Assembly: GCA_964640725.1 (NCBI GenBank)
Contig: CAZXIJ010000020.1
Coordinates: forward strand, 16,227-80,226
DNA from: CALHVX01 sp964640725
GTDB taxonomy: Bacteria > Pseudomonadota > Gammaproteobacteria > Pseudomonadales > Azotimanducaceae
Reading direction: 5' to 3'
Length of the DNA stretch: 64,000 nucleotides
Made by a program: the position numbers and the translations under genes. The notes under the pieces are model-generated. The model was not told where the DNA came from. It made no database searches and worked only from the letters and a program-made list of their open reading frames with translations. Shown one piece after another: positions 53,340-62,147 of the stretch; the first letter of the stretch is position 1, and each line of letters opens with the position of its first letter.

Positions 53340-54950
53340 ATGGGCACCATTAACAGCCAGCTTCGAACCAGCTCTGCAGCCTTTGCGGAAAACGCCGAGT
53401 ACCACCAGGCGCGCAGCGCTGAGCTGCGGGCTTTGGTCGCGCAGCTGGCGCTGGGCGGCGACGAGCGATCCCGGGATCGCCATCAGGCCCGCGGCAAGCT
53501 GTTGCCCCGGGACCGGGTCGAACATCTGCTGGACCCGGGCACCGCGTACCTCGAGATCGGTCAGCTGGCCGGGCACGAGCTGTACGACGATGTCGTGCCG
53601 AGCGGCGGCATCATTACCGGCATCGGCACTGTTGCCGGCCAGCAGTGTGTCATCGTCGCCAATGACGCAACGGTGAAGGGCGGGACCTACTACCCCATCA
53701 CCGTTAAAAAGCACCTGCGGGCGCAGCAGATCGCCAGCGAAAACGCGCTGCCTTGCGTTTATCTGGTGGACTCCGGCGGTGCTTTCCTGCCCATGCAGGA
53801 CGAGGTCTTTCCCGATGCCGACGATTTCGGCCGCATCTTTTACAACCAGGCCCACATGTCTGCAGACGGCATTCCTCAGATCGCCGTGGTCATGGGGTCC
53901 TGCACCGCAGGCGGGGCCTATGTGCCCGCCATGTGCGATGAAGCCATCATCGTGCGCAATCAGGGCACGATCTTTCTGGGCGGCCCGCCACTGGTCAAGG
54001 CTGCCACGGGCGAAGTCGTCGACGCCGAAGCCCTCGGCGGGGGCGACGTGCACAGCCGCCGCAGCGGCGTCACGGACTATCTGGCTGACAACGACGAGCA
54101 CGCTCTGGCTCTTGCCCGGCAGATCGTCGGGCACAGCCCGATGCGTTACCGGCAGCTGGTGGAGCGTGTCGCGCCGCGCCCGCCGCGCTACCCGGGCGAA
54201 GAGCTGTACGGCGTGCTGCCGGTCGATTCGCGCAGCCCGGTCGATGTGCGAGAGGTCATTGCGCGGCTGGTGGACGGCTCCGACTTTGACGAATTCAAGG
54301 CGCTCTATGGCGAGACTCTGGTGTGCGGCTTTGCGCACATCGACGGCTACCCGGTCGCGATCCTTGCCAACAACGGCATCCTGTTCAGCGAGTCGGCCCT
54401 CAAGGGGGCCCACTTTGTCGAGCTGGCCGATCGCCGCGGCATTCCCTTGCTGTTCCTGCAGAACATTACCGGCTTCATGGTCGGCCAGAAGTACGAGAAC
54501 GGCGGCATCGCCAAGGACGGGGCCAAGATGGTCACCGCTGTGGCCTGTGCCCGGGTGCCGAAGCTGACGGTTGTCATCGGCGGCTCCCACGGCGCGGGGA
54601 CCTATGCCATGTGCGGGCGTGCCTACGGTGGCCGCATGCTGTGGACCTGGCCCAACGCTCGCGTGTCGGTCATGGGCGGCGAGCAGGCCGCCCACGTGTT
54701 GGCAACGGTTCGCCGCGACGGCGCTGAGGCCCGAGGCCAGGACTGGCCGCAGGCGGAGCAGGATGCCTTCATGGCGGACGTGCGCAACCAGTACGACCGG
54801 CAAGGTCATCCCTACTATTCCAGCGCCCGGCTCTGGGACGATGGCGTCATCGACCCGGTCGATACGCGTGCCGTACTGTCCCAGGCGCTCACGGTCGCGA
54901 CGCGGGAGTCGCTGCAGCCGCGCAGCCGCTTCGGCATCTTCCGGATGTAA
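53340..54950 (+). CDS. liuB: Methylcrotonyl-CoA carboxylase, carboxyltransferase (beta) subunit
   Basis: A 536-residue carboxyltransferase. It has ACC-type blocks (RDRVEHLLDPGTAYLEIGQLAGHELYDDVVPSGGIITGIGTVAGQQCVIVANDATVKGGTYYPITVKKHLRAQQIA, YLVDSGGAFLPMQDEVFPD, and QNITGFMVGQKYENGGIAKDGAKMVTAV). The pattern fits the leucine-pathway enzyme more than propionyl-CoA carboxylase. It carboxylates 3-methylcrotonyl-CoA using carboxybiotin from the alpha subunit encoded 9 bp downstream. Together with isovaleryl-CoA dehydrogenase it forms a leucine catabolic operon. Confidence 0.93.
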   Translation: MGTINSQLRTSSAAFAENAEYHQARSAELRALVAQLALGGDERSRDRHQARGKLLPRDRVEHLLDPGTAYLEIGQLAGHELYDDVVPSGGIITGIGTVAGQQCVIVANDATVKGGTYYPITVKKHLRAQQIASENALPCVYLVDSGGAFLPMQDEVFPDADDFGRIFYNQAHMSADGIPQIAVVMGSCTAGGAYVPAMCDEAIIVRNQGTIFLGGPPLVKAATGEVVDAEALGGGDVHSRRSGVTDYLADNDEHALALARQIVGHSPMRYRQLVERVAPRPPRYPGEELYGVLPVDSRSPVDVREVIARLVDGSDFDEFKALYGETLVCGFAHIDGYPVAILANNGILFSESALKGAHFVELADRRGIPLLFLQNITGFMVGQKYENGGIAKDGAKMVTAVACARVPKLTVVIGGSHGAGTYAMCGRAYGGRMLWTWPNARVSVMGGEQAAHVLATVRRDGAEARGQDWPQAEQDAFMADVRNQYDRQGHPYYSSARLWDDGVIDPVDTRAVLSQALTVATRESLQPRSRFGIFRM

Positions 54951-54959
54951 GGGGGCGCC

Positions 54960-56924
54960 ATGTTTGACACCTTGCTGATTGCCAACCGCGGCGAGATCGC
55001 CTGCCGCGTCATGCGCAGTGCCCGGGCGCTGGGTTTGCGCACGGTGGCGGTTTACTCCGATGCGGATGCCGACGCCCTGCACGTGCAGGAAGCCGATACG
55101 GCCGTCCGCCTGGGCCCGGCACCGGCCCGTGACTCGTACCTGGCGATCGACCGGCTCATAGAAGCAGCGCGGGTCAGCGGCGCGCAGGCCGTGCATCCTG
55201 GCTACGGTTTTCTGTCAGAGAACGCTGCCTTCGCGCAGGCCGTGACGGATGCGGGCCTGATCTTCGTCGGGCCCAGCGCCGCGGTGATCGAGACCATGGG
55301 CTCGAAGATCGCGGCCAAGGAAACGGTCGGCGCGGCGGGCACGCCGGTCGTTCCCGGGTACCTGGGCGAGGACCAGTCCGAACAGCGCCTTCGCACTGAG
55401 GCTCAGGCCATGGGCTTTCCCCTGCTGATCAAGGCATCAGCCGGTGGCGGCGGCAAGGGCATGCGCATCGTTTCAGGGCTCGACGAATTCGACGCTGCGC
55501 TGGCCTCTGCCCGGCGGGAAGCAAGCGCGGCCTTTGGCGACGACAAGGTTCTGCTCGAACGTTACCTGACGGCACCGAAGCATCTGGAGGTACAGATCCT
55601 TGCGGACCAGCAGGGCAACACGCTGCATCTGTTCGAGCGCGACTGCTCGCTTCAGCGGCGACACCAGAAAGTCGTTGAAGAGGCTCCCGGGGCGACCGTG
55701 AGCGACGAGCTGCGCGCCCGGCTCGGCGAAGCGGCGGTCAAGGCTGCCCGGGCGGTCGGTTACTGCGGCGCGGGCACCGTCGAGTTTATCGCCGAGGGCG
55801 ACGAGTTCTTCTTCATGGAGATGAACACGCGGCTGCAGGTCGAGCACCCGGTGACTGAAGCCATCACCGGCCTTGATCTCGTGGCCTGGCAGCTGCGCGT
55901 GGCCGCCGGGCTGCCGTTGCCCTTTGTCCAGGACGAGCTGCGCGCGAACGGCCATGCCATCGAAGTGCGGCTGTACGCCGAGAATCCGCGACGAAAATTT
56001 TTGCCGGCGTCCGGCCCGCTCGAACACCTGCAGTGGCCGGAGACCGTTCGGGTCGACAGCGGCGTGCGCAGCGGCGATGCCGTGACCCCGCACTACGACC
56101 CGATGCTGGCCAAGATTATTGCCCACGGCAAGGACCGGGAAACCGCCCGACGCAAGCTGGTTGCAGCCCTGCGTCAGACGCAGGTCGCAGGCATCGCCCA
56201 TAACGTTGACTACCTTGTTGCAGTGCTCGGCTGCGCCGAATTTCGCAGCGGCGACTACACGACCGGCACCCTGGGTGCCTTGCAGGACGCGTTGGCGCCG
56301 CCGCTCACGGCTGCCCAGCTCGATCGCGCAGCGATCGCCGCCCTGGTCGCCACGACGCCTGCCCCGGGCTTTCGCCTGAACCAGCCGGCACGGCGCCGGC
56401 AGTGCTGGCAGGCGGGCAAAGAGGTCATCGCGGTGGCCCAGGTGGGCTCGACCCTGTCCGTCGAGGATCGCAGCTACGCGCTGGCGGGCAGTGACTGCAA
56501 AGCGGTGCGTCCAGGCCTTTGGCAAGTCTCTCTGACCCTGGACGAGCAGCGCTTCGATGCCACGGTGGTGCAGGCGGCGGCCGACCACAGCGATACGCTG
56601 TTCGTGGTCTGGGATGGCCTGACCGTTGCCCTCGAGCCCTGGCAGGCGCAGGGGGGCGATGCCCGGGAGCGCGGTTTCGGGCGCGAGATACGGGCGCCGA
56701 TGCCCGGTCAGGTGATTGCGGTGCATGTCAGCGTCGGTCAGGCCGTCAGCGCAGGCGATGCGCTGATCGTGATGGAGGCGATGAAGATGGAGCACACGCT
56801 GCCGGCGCCCGGTGACGGCGCTGTGGCCAGGATCACCGTGGCCGTGGGCAGCAAAGTCGGTGACGGCGACCTCTTGCTGGCGCTCGACGATGCTCAGGCA
56901 GCAGAAGGAACAAGCGAATCATGA
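54960..56924 (+). CDS. liuD: Methylcrotonyl-CoA carboxylase, biotin carboxylase/carrier (alpha) subunit
   Basis: A 654-residue protein. The biotin carboxylase domain (about 1-445) opens LIANRGEIACRVMRSARALGLRTVAVYSDAD and includes KASAGGGGKGMRIV and FIEMNTR-type FFMEMNTRLQVEHPVTEAITG. The C-terminal biotin carrier domain has K609 in MEAMKMEHT. It carboxylates biotin with bicarbonate and ATP, for transfer by the beta subunit. Its stop overlaps the ATG of the acyl-CoA dehydrogenase gene (ATGA). Confidence 0.94.
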   Translation: MFDTLLIANRGEIACRVMRSARALGLRTVAVYSDADADALHVQEADTAVRLGPAPARDSYLAIDRLIEAARVSGAQAVHPGYGFLSENAAFAQAVTDAGLIFVGPSAAVIETMGSKIAAKETVGAAGTPVVPGYLGEDQSEQRLRTEAQAMGFPLLIKASAGGGGKGMRIVSGLDEFDAALASARREASAAFGDDKVLLERYLTAPKHLEVQILADQQGNTLHLFERDCSLQRRHQKVVEEAPGATVSDELRARLGEAAVKAARAVGYCGAGTVEFIAEGDEFFFMEMNTRLQVEHPVTEAITGLDLVAWQLRVAAGLPLPFVQDELRANGHAIEVRLYAENPRRKFLPASGPLEHLQWPETVRVDSGVRSGDAVTPHYDPMLAKIIAHGKDRETARRKLVAALRQTQVAGIAHNVDYLVAVLGCAEFRSGDYTTGTLGALQDALAPPLTAAQLDRAAIAALVATTPAPGFRLNQPARRRQCWQAGKEVIAVAQVGSTLSVEDRSYALAGSDCKAVRPGLWQVSLTLDEQRFDATVVQAAADHSDTLFVVWDGLTVALEPWQAQGGDARERGFGREIRAPMPGQVIAVHVSVGQAVSAGDALIVMEAMKMEHTLPAPGDGAVARITVAVGSKVGDGDLLLALDDAQAAEGTSES

Positions 56925-58087
56925 TGGACGCCCAGGACTTTGACTTTGGTCTGGGGGAGACCCTGGACATGCTGCGCAGCTCGGTCGCGCAGTTTGCCCG
57001 CAACGAGATCGCGCCGCTGGCAGAAGAGATTGACCGCACCAACGAGTTCCCGCGCACGCTCTGGCCCAAGCTTGGCGACATGGGGCTGCTGGGCGTTACT
57101 GTCGAGGAGGCGGAAGGCGGCAGCGGGCTCGGCTATCTGGCGCACTGCGTGGTCATGGAAGAGCTCAGCCGGGCCTCTGCGTCCGTGGGGCTGTCCTACG
57201 GCGCGCACTCCAACCTGTGCGTGAACCAGCTGCGCCGTTACGGCACGAGCGCCCAGAAGGCGAAGTATCTGCCCGGCCTGCTCAGCGGCCAGCAGCTTGG
57301 CGCGCTGGCCATGAGCGAACCGGGCGCCGGAAGCGATGTGGTCAGCATGACCCTGCGCGCGACGGCCGATGGCGACGACTACGTGCTGCGCGGCAACAAG
57401 ATGTGGATTACGAACGGCCCGGGGGCCGATACGCTGGTGGTGTATGCCAAGACCGACCCCGATGCCGGCGCCCGCGGCATCACGGCGTTCCTGATCGAGA
57501 AAGGCATGCCGGGCTTCTCGACGGCCCAGAAACTCGACAAGCTGGGGATGCGCGGCTCCGACACCTGCGAGCTGATCTTCGATGACTGCCGGGTGCCCAA
57601 AGATCACGTGCTCGGCGGCGTTGGCGAAGGGGTGCGGATCCTCATGAGCGGCCTGGACTACGAGCGGGTCGTGCTGGCCGGGGGGCCCCTGGGCATCATG
57701 CGGGGCTGCCTGGACGTCGTGATTCCCTATGTGCACGAGCGGGAGCAGTTCGGCGCGCCGATCGGCACTTTTCAGCTGATGCAGGGCAAGCTGGCAGACA
57801 TGTACACGGTCACCAACGCGGCGCGAGCCTATGTCTACAGCGTTGCCCGGGCCTGTGACGAAGGTCGCACCACGCGCATCGATGCCGCCGCCTGCATTTT
57901 GTACGCAGCGGAGCAGGCGACGCTTATGGCCAGCCAGGCGATCCAGGCGCTTGGCGGCGTCGGTTACACCAGCGATTACGCCACCGGCCGGATGCTGCGC
58001 GACGCCAAGCTGTACGAGATCGGCGCCGGGACCAGCGAGATCCGCCGCATGCTGATTGGCCGGGAGCTTTTTGCCGCGACCAGTTGA
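56921..58087 (+). CDS. liuA: Isovaleryl-CoA dehydrogenase
   Basis: A 388-residue FAD acyl-CoA dehydrogenase. Catalytic Glu248 is in GLDYERVVLAGGPLGIM, the position characteristic of isovaleryl-CoA dehydrogenase, not the C-terminal Glu of other acyl-CoA dehydrogenases. Other blocks: AMSEPGAGSDVVSM, WITNGPGADTLVVYAKTD, EREQFGAPIGTFQLMQGKLADM, and AIQALGGVGYTSDYATGRMLRDAKLYEIGAGTSEIRRMLIGREL. It oxidises isovaleryl-CoA to 3-methylcrotonyl-CoA, giving the substrate for the carboxylase upstream. The liuC hydratase and liuE lyase genes are not in this cluster. Confidence 0.94.
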   Translation: MMDAQDFDFGLGETLDMLRSSVAQFARNEIAPLAEEIDRTNEFPRTLWPKLGDMGLLGVTVEEAEGGSGLGYLAHCVVMEELSRASASVGLSYGAHSNLCVNQLRRYGTSAQKAKYLPGLLSGQQLGALAMSEPGAGSDVVSMTLRATADGDDYVLRGNKMWITNGPGADTLVVYAKTDPDAGARGITAFLIEKGMPGFSTAQKLDKLGMRGSDTCELIFDDCRVPKDHVLGGVGEGVRILMSGLDYERVVLAGGPLGIMRGCLDVVIPYVHEREQFGAPIGTFQLMQGKLADMYTVTNAARAYVYSVARACDEGRTTRIDAAACILYAAEQATLMASQAIQALGGVGYTSDYATGRMLRDAKLYEIGAGTSEIRRMLIGRELFAATS

Positions 58088-58161
58088 CTGGTCGCGCGGT
58101 CACCCAGCTAGCGGGCGGCGCGGTGACTGTGCGGCTTCCCGCGGCCGTGCCCAACTAAGGC

Positions 58162-58167
58162 TATAAT
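58162..58167 (+). promoter_or_regulatory. -10 element upstream of cytochrome c5
   Basis: A perfect TATAAT, 78 bp before the GTG of the cytochrome gene; a convincing -35 is not visible, so an activator may be needed. Confidence 0.5.
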
Positions 58168-58244
58168 CGCGCCCGCTCGCTCAGGGTCACTCCCTGTTCA
58201 CCATTTTTGGGCTAGCCTTACTTTGATGCTGAGAGAATCGAACC

Positions 58245-58682
58245 GTGCGTAATACGTCGACCACTTCCAAGAAACTGTTCCTGTTCGGCGGCTTTGCCGT
58301 TGCCCTGGCCGCTGCTGCGGCGGCCTTTGCAGTGCCCCCGGGAACCGACGACGAAATCCGGGCCCGGCTGGCGCCCTTTGGCGATCTGTGCCGGTCAGGC
58401 GACGATTGCGGCACCAGCGCCGCAGCGGCGGCCTCTGGCCCCCTGTCTGGCGAGCAGGTCTATAACCAGTTCTGCTTTGCCTGCCACGCGGCCGGCGTTG
58501 GCGGCGCCCCGACCTTTGCGAACGCCGAGCAGTGGGCGCCCCGCATCGACAAGGGTATCGAGGTCCTCTACACCTCAACGCTGAACGGCATCAACACGAT
58601 GCCCGCAAAAGGCACCTGTATGAGCTGCAGCGACGATGAGCTGAAAGCGACCGTCGACTACATGGTTGCCGAAGCCCGGTAA
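58245..58682 (+). CDS. Cytochrome c5 family protein
   Basis: A 145-residue periplasmic or membrane-anchored monoheme cytochrome. The N-terminal hydrophobic stretch (LFLFGGFAVALAAAAAAFA) is an anchor or signal. The heme-binding site is FCFACH, the methionine ligand is in NTMPAKGTC and the family's extra cysteine pair is in CMSC. Start is GTG, with GAGAG upstream. It carries electrons in respiration; its partner is unknown. The gene converges on comM. Confidence 0.9.
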   Translation: MRNTSTTSKKLFLFGGFAVALAAAAAAFAVPPGTDDEIRARLAPFGDLCRSGDDCGTSAAAAASGPLSGEQVYNQFCFACHAAGVGGAPTFANAEQWAPRIDKGIEVLYTSTLNGINTMPAKGTCMSCSDDELKATVDYMVAEAR

Positions 58683-58706
58683 CTGCGCCCCGGCGAAGCG
58701 TGCGGC

Positions 58707-60260
58707 TCAATATGCACGCATGCCCAGCCCTCCCTCCCAGTCCAGCTGGCGGTAGCTGAAGGCTTCCGCCAGATGCTCCGCGTCAATGCAGTCGCACCCG
58801 GCGAGATCGGCGGCCGTTTCTGCCACCCGCAGGAGGCGCGAGGCGCTGCGAGCCGTTTGCGCGGATTGTCGCAGTACCTGTTCCAGCAGCGCTTTTGCCG
58901 CGGCTGACACGGGCAGACCTGGCCCTGCGGCGCCGGTGGCTGGGTCGGTGACGGCACCGTTCAGAGTGCCCCGGCGCTTTTTCTGCCGGGCTCGGGCACC
59001 GCTGATGGCTGCGCGCTGGCGTTCAAGGCTCTCAACCTCTGCCTGATGGTTCTGGCCCTCGCCCGTGGCCAGCTGCATCAGTGCTTCGTGAGCCAGCGGC
59101 GCGATCGCCAGGTGCAGATCGATGCGATCCAGCAACGGCCCGGAGATCCGCCCCTGATAGCGCCGGACCCGGAGCGGCTCGCAGCGGCAGTGCCCAGACT
59201 GGCAGTGGTTTCCGGACGGGCACGGGTTCATCGCTGCCACCAGCTGAAAAGCGGCCGGAAACACGACCCGGTAGGCAGCCCGGGAGAGGCTGACGGCGCC
59301 GCGACTCATGGGTTCGCGCAGCAGCTCCAGCACGTTGCGCGGAAAGTGGGGAAGCTCGTCCAGGAACAGCACGCCGTGGCTGGCGAGCGTCAGCTCGCCG
59401 GGCCTGGCATCTCGCCCGCCGCCAATCATGGCACTGGCAGTGGTGCTGTGGTGCGGCTCGCGAAACGGCGGCACAGCGGCCGGGATGGCCATGCCAGCGG
59501 CCGAGTAGACCCTTGCGACCTGTTGCTGCGCGTCGGCGTCCAGGGGCGGCAGGAGATCGGCCAGGGCCCGGGCCAACATGGTCTTGCCGGCCCCCGGCGG
59601 CCCGGCGAACAGGATGTGGTGGCCGCCGGCTGCTGCCAGGGCCAGCGCGCGCCGGGCCAGGGGCTGGCCCTGGATCCTTGGGTAGACCGCCGGGGGCCGC
59701 GCTGGAGGCCCCGGGCCCAGGCGATTCGCGACCAGGGCGGCAGGCTGCGGATGTTGCAGCGCCCGGGGCAGGTCTCGCAGGTGCGCCAGCAGGAGCGGTG
59801 ACCGGGACAGCGGGACGGCTGGATCGAAGTGTTCCGCCGGCAGCACCAGCGTGCGCGTCGAGCCGGCCTGCCCGACTGCCAGCGCCGCGCAGTAACCGCC
59901 GCGGATGGCGCGCAGGCTGCCGTCCAGCGATAGTTCGCCCAGGAACTCGAACCCGGCGGCGCGCCCGACAGGCAGCTGGCCGGTGGCGCAGAGCACACTG
60001 GCGGCAATCGCCAGATCGTAGCGAGGCCCTTCTTTCGCCAGATCTCCGGGGGCCAGATTGACGATGACCTTGCCCCGCGGGAAGCGAAAGCCGCTGTTCA
60101 TGATCGCGCTGCGCACCCGGTCTCTGGCTTCCCGCACGCCTGCCGCCGGCAGCCCGACCAGGGTGAACCCCGGAAGCCCGCTCGTCAGATGGGTTTCGAC
60201 GGTGACCAGGGGCGCGTCCAGGCCCAGCTGGGCACGGCTGTAGATGGCCGCATTGCTCAT
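58707..60260 (-). CDS. comM: ComM/YifB AAA ATPase
   Basis: A 517-residue protein of the Mg-chelatase-like family. The N-terminal domain opens YSRAQLGLDAPLVTVETHLTSGLPGFTLVGLP, and the AAA module has Walker A GPPGAGKT, Walker B LFLDELPHF and a sensor region. It carries a Cys/His-rich loop (CPSGNHCQSGHCRC). In naturally transformable relatives ComM is a branch-migration helicase that promotes integration of DNA; the name is based on homology. Start: ATG at 60260. Confidence 0.93.
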   Translation of the reverse strand: MSNAAIYSRAQLGLDAPLVTVETHLTSGLPGFTLVGLPAAGVREARDRVRSAIMNSGFRFPRGKVIVNLAPGDLAKEGPRYDLAIAASVLCATGQLPVGRAAGFEFLGELSLDGSLRAIRGGYCAALAVGQAGSTRTLVLPAEHFDPAVPLSRSPLLLAHLRDLPRALQHPQPAALVANRLGPGPPARPPAVYPRIQGQPLARRALALAAAGGHHILFAGPPGAGKTMLARALADLLPPLDADAQQQVARVYSAAGMAIPAAVPPFREPHHSTTASAMIGGGRDARPGELTLASHGVLFLDELPHFPRNVLELLREPMSRGAVSLSRAAYRVVFPAAFQLVAAMNPCPSGNHCQSGHCRCEPLRVRRYQGRISGPLLDRIDLHLAIAPLAHEALMQLATGEGQNHQAEVESLERQRAAISGARARQKKRRGTLNGAVTDPATGAAGPGLPVSAAAKALLEQVLRQSAQTARSASRLLRVAETAADLAGCDCIDAEHLAEAFSYRQLDWEGGLGMRAY

Positions 60261-60332
60261 GCAGCCATGGTTGCGCGAAGGGTCGCGTGCAGCTGCGGGG
60301 AAGGTCCCGGGCGCGGGTAGGCCGGTGCCGGC

Positions 60333-60620
60333 TCAACCTTTGCGCTTTTTGCCCTCGGCGCCCTTGTTCTTCTTTTTGTTTTTCTTCTCGGCACGCCGGG
60401 CGGCGTCCTGCTCCAGGGTTCGGACCCGGGCATTCAGGGCGGCGAGCTGGTCGTTGGCGGTATCCAGCTGCCGCTGTAAGCCATCCAACTCGTCCTGGGG
60501 AATCAGGGCGAAAGGCTCAAGCAGGCTGCGGATCATGCGTTCCAGCGGTTCCGGCAAGGCGCTGCCGGCCTGGGCACGCAGGCGTTCTAGAAGGGCTTCG
60601 AGCGGGTTCGGTTCGCGCAC
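60333..60620 (-). CDS. ubiK: UbiK-family accessory factor
   Basis: A 95-residue soluble protein with an amphipathic helix (LEALLERLRAQAGSALPEPLERMIRSLLEPF) followed by a coiled-coil trimerisation motif (LDGLQRQLDTANDQLAALNARVRTLEQ), as in E. coli UbiK (YqiC). A Lys-rich tail follows (KKNKKKNKGAEGKKRKG). UbiK supports aerobic ubiquinone biosynthesis. It starts with GTG; no ATG fits. Confidence 0.85.
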   Translation of the reverse strand: MREPNPLEALLERLRAQAGSALPEPLERMIRSLLEPFALIPQDELDGLQRQLDTANDQLAALNARVRTLEQDAARRAEKKNKKKNKGAEGKKRKG

Positions 60621-60700
60621 GGAAATGGCCAGCGATCAGGGGCCATCATTGTAAGGGGCGAATCCCGGGGCGGCCATGGCTCCGGGATTCGCGATACGCT

Positions 60701-61417
60701 CTAAAGCTCGAAGTCCATGCTGAAACCGAGCACGAACTTGATCTCGTCGTTGTCCAGACCCTCGGGGCCGGCGTCGTCAAGATCCGTGTCAGAGATCATG
60801 AAGAAAAAGCCGTCCTTCGACAGGGTGACGTTGTAGTCCACGTAGCTGCCGGGCACGCCGTTGAATGCCTCGTTGAAGTCGCCATCGTGGTAGCCCACGT
60901 GGAATGCCAGCTCCAGGCCTTCCTTGATCTCGAAGGCGTAGTCGCCGTAGGCGTAGATGGCCTCACCAAAGCCGAAGTCCTGTCCCGGAGCTTCGTCTGC
61001 CTCCGTGTTGGCCAGCACGTTCAGGCCCAGGGTGAAGCCGCCGAACCCGATCGAGCCGTAGACCTCGCCGAAGTCGAACTCTGCCTCGTCGTCGTAGTTG
61101 TAGTACAGGTAGCCGACGTCGTAGCTGAGGCTGCCCGCTTCGCCCGAGAAGCCGGCGTAGATGTCGTGCTCGTAGCTGAACACGTCACCGGGCGCGTAGC
61201 TGACGTTCGAGACCCAGGTACCGACGTAAAAGCCGCTGTCGTCGGCGTAGTCGATGCCCCCGGAAACCTGGGCGTCGTTCTGGTTCTGCGTCAGGCCGCG
61301 CCAGATGTAGTTGTTGGCGACCCCTGCATTGGCCGTGAGCTCTCCAGCCTGCACGCCCCCGGCACTCAGCAGCAGCCCTGCGGCAGCAACTGGCAGTAAA
61401 CCTTTTTTGATGTTCAT
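60701..61417 (-). CDS. TorF family putative porin
   Basis: A 238-residue beta-barrel protein with a signal peptide (LLPVAAAGLLLSAGGVQA). The mature protein has ELTANAGVANNYIWRGLTQNQNDAQVSGGIDY, then alternating strands with aromatic girdles, ending in the FEL outer-membrane signature. This family is commonly found beside P-II/AmtB genes. The ATG at 61417 has GGGG upstream. A sigma-54-like element lies about 70 bp upstream, suggesting nitrogen control. Function of the pore is unknown. Confidence 0.88.
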   Translation of the reverse strand: MNIKKGLLPVAAAGLLLSAGGVQAGELTANAGVANNYIWRGLTQNQNDAQVSGGIDYADDSGFYVGTWVSNVSYAPGDVFSYEHDIYAGFSGEAGSLSYDVGYLYYNYDDEAEFDFGEVYGSIGFGGFTLGLNVLANTEADEAPGQDFGFGEAIYAYGDYAFEIKEGLELAFHVGYHDGDFNEAFNGVPGSYVDYNVTLSKDGFFFMISDTDLDDAGPEGLDNDEIKFVLGFSMDFEL

Positions 61418-61485
61418 TTCTATCCCCTGGAAATAATGGTTCGGCGCTCGCAGCGTCTTGATGCGCTGCGGCCCGGCGAGGGAAC

Positions 61486-61502
61486 AGCAAGATGTGGGCC
61501 AA
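61486..61502 (-). promoter_or_regulatory. Sigma-54 promoter of the TorF-type porin
   Basis: On the minus strand TTGGCCCACATCTTGCT matches the -24/-12 consensus (TTGGCACN5TTGCW): GG and GC are spaced by the required 10 bases and the -12 part TTGCT is perfect. The predicted transcript start near 61475 gives a leader of about 58 bases. Confidence 0.65.
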
Positions 61503-61683
61503 GCTGGCCGTGGCGTGCAGAGATCGATGGCGAGCGGATAAAAATCTTCGCTGCGTGATGAACATTGGCCGAAAATAGGCAACTAAGCATCTAAAGAGGG
61601 GCGTCCGGCGCAGTTCTTGCCCAGGCTCGCGTGCTTCGTTGGTGCACAAAGGCGGGGAAGTCGGAGATTTTTCGTCCGAAATT

Positions 61684-61719
61684 GTGCGGACCGGACGCCG
61701 TCCGCACCAATACCGTGCG
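61684..61719. promoter_or_regulatory. NtrC-like palindrome and overlapping dyad
   Basis: CGCACCAATACCGTGCG (61703-61719) has 5-bp arms with the GCAC-N7-GTGC spacing of NtrC sites, and matches GCACCAA. A second perfect dyad, GTGCGGAC-N8-GTCCGCAC (61684-61707), overlaps it. Half-sites TTGGTGCA (61639-61646) and GCACTAA (61748-61754) flank it. Confidence 0.6.
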
Positions 61720-61781
61720 ACAGATGGCCAAGCAGTCGCGTCGCCCAGCACTAAAGCCCTGATTTGTATCGCTTTTCGAAG

Positions 61782-61799
61782 TTGGCACGAATGGTGCCC
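61782..61799 (+). promoter_or_regulatory. Sigma-54-like element toward glnK
   Basis: TTGGCACGAATGGTGCCC matches the -24 box TTGGCACG exactly and has GG-N10-GC spacing; the -12 box (GTGCC) is poor. The leader to glnK would be about 340 bases. A palindromic reading, GGCAC-N5-GTGCC, is also possible. Confidence 0.45.
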
Positions 61800-62147
61800 T
61801 GTGAAGTGCGGACGCATTCGCTCTGACGCGCCCGAAGCCGCCACTCGTGGGTTCAGGCCACCAGACATTGCGCCAGGACAGGGGGACCTTAGTAACTTTT
61901 GGGTGGTCGGGCCCGTCAGACGCCTGAATGGGGCGACTGGCTGCCGAACAGCCCGCCGGGAACTGAGCCGATAACCGGCAGCGACGTTTGGGGCGGCACT
62001 TTTATTTCGCCCCGGTAGCAATTAGGTGAAACTCTCCGGTACTGAATCGTTCTTCCACGATTGATGACGTACCGCGGCCCCTTGGGGCTTTGAATCACCC
62101 ATTGCATCGCGCATTGCACCGTCGATGCCACAGGAGACAACAACACA

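Larger units (their letters stand above)
61418..62147. other. 730-bp divergent intergenic region, porin to glnK
   Basis: No convincing gene. It contains sigma-54-like elements on both strands, an NtrC-like palindrome and the octamer GTGCGGAC three times (61684, inverted at 61700, and 61806). The reading frame 61639-61974 is judged non-coding. Confidence 0.7.

Noticed and set aside
61639..61974. 111-residue frame between porin and glnK
   Set aside because: No ribosome-binding site, no recognisable fold and it covers the regulatory sites.
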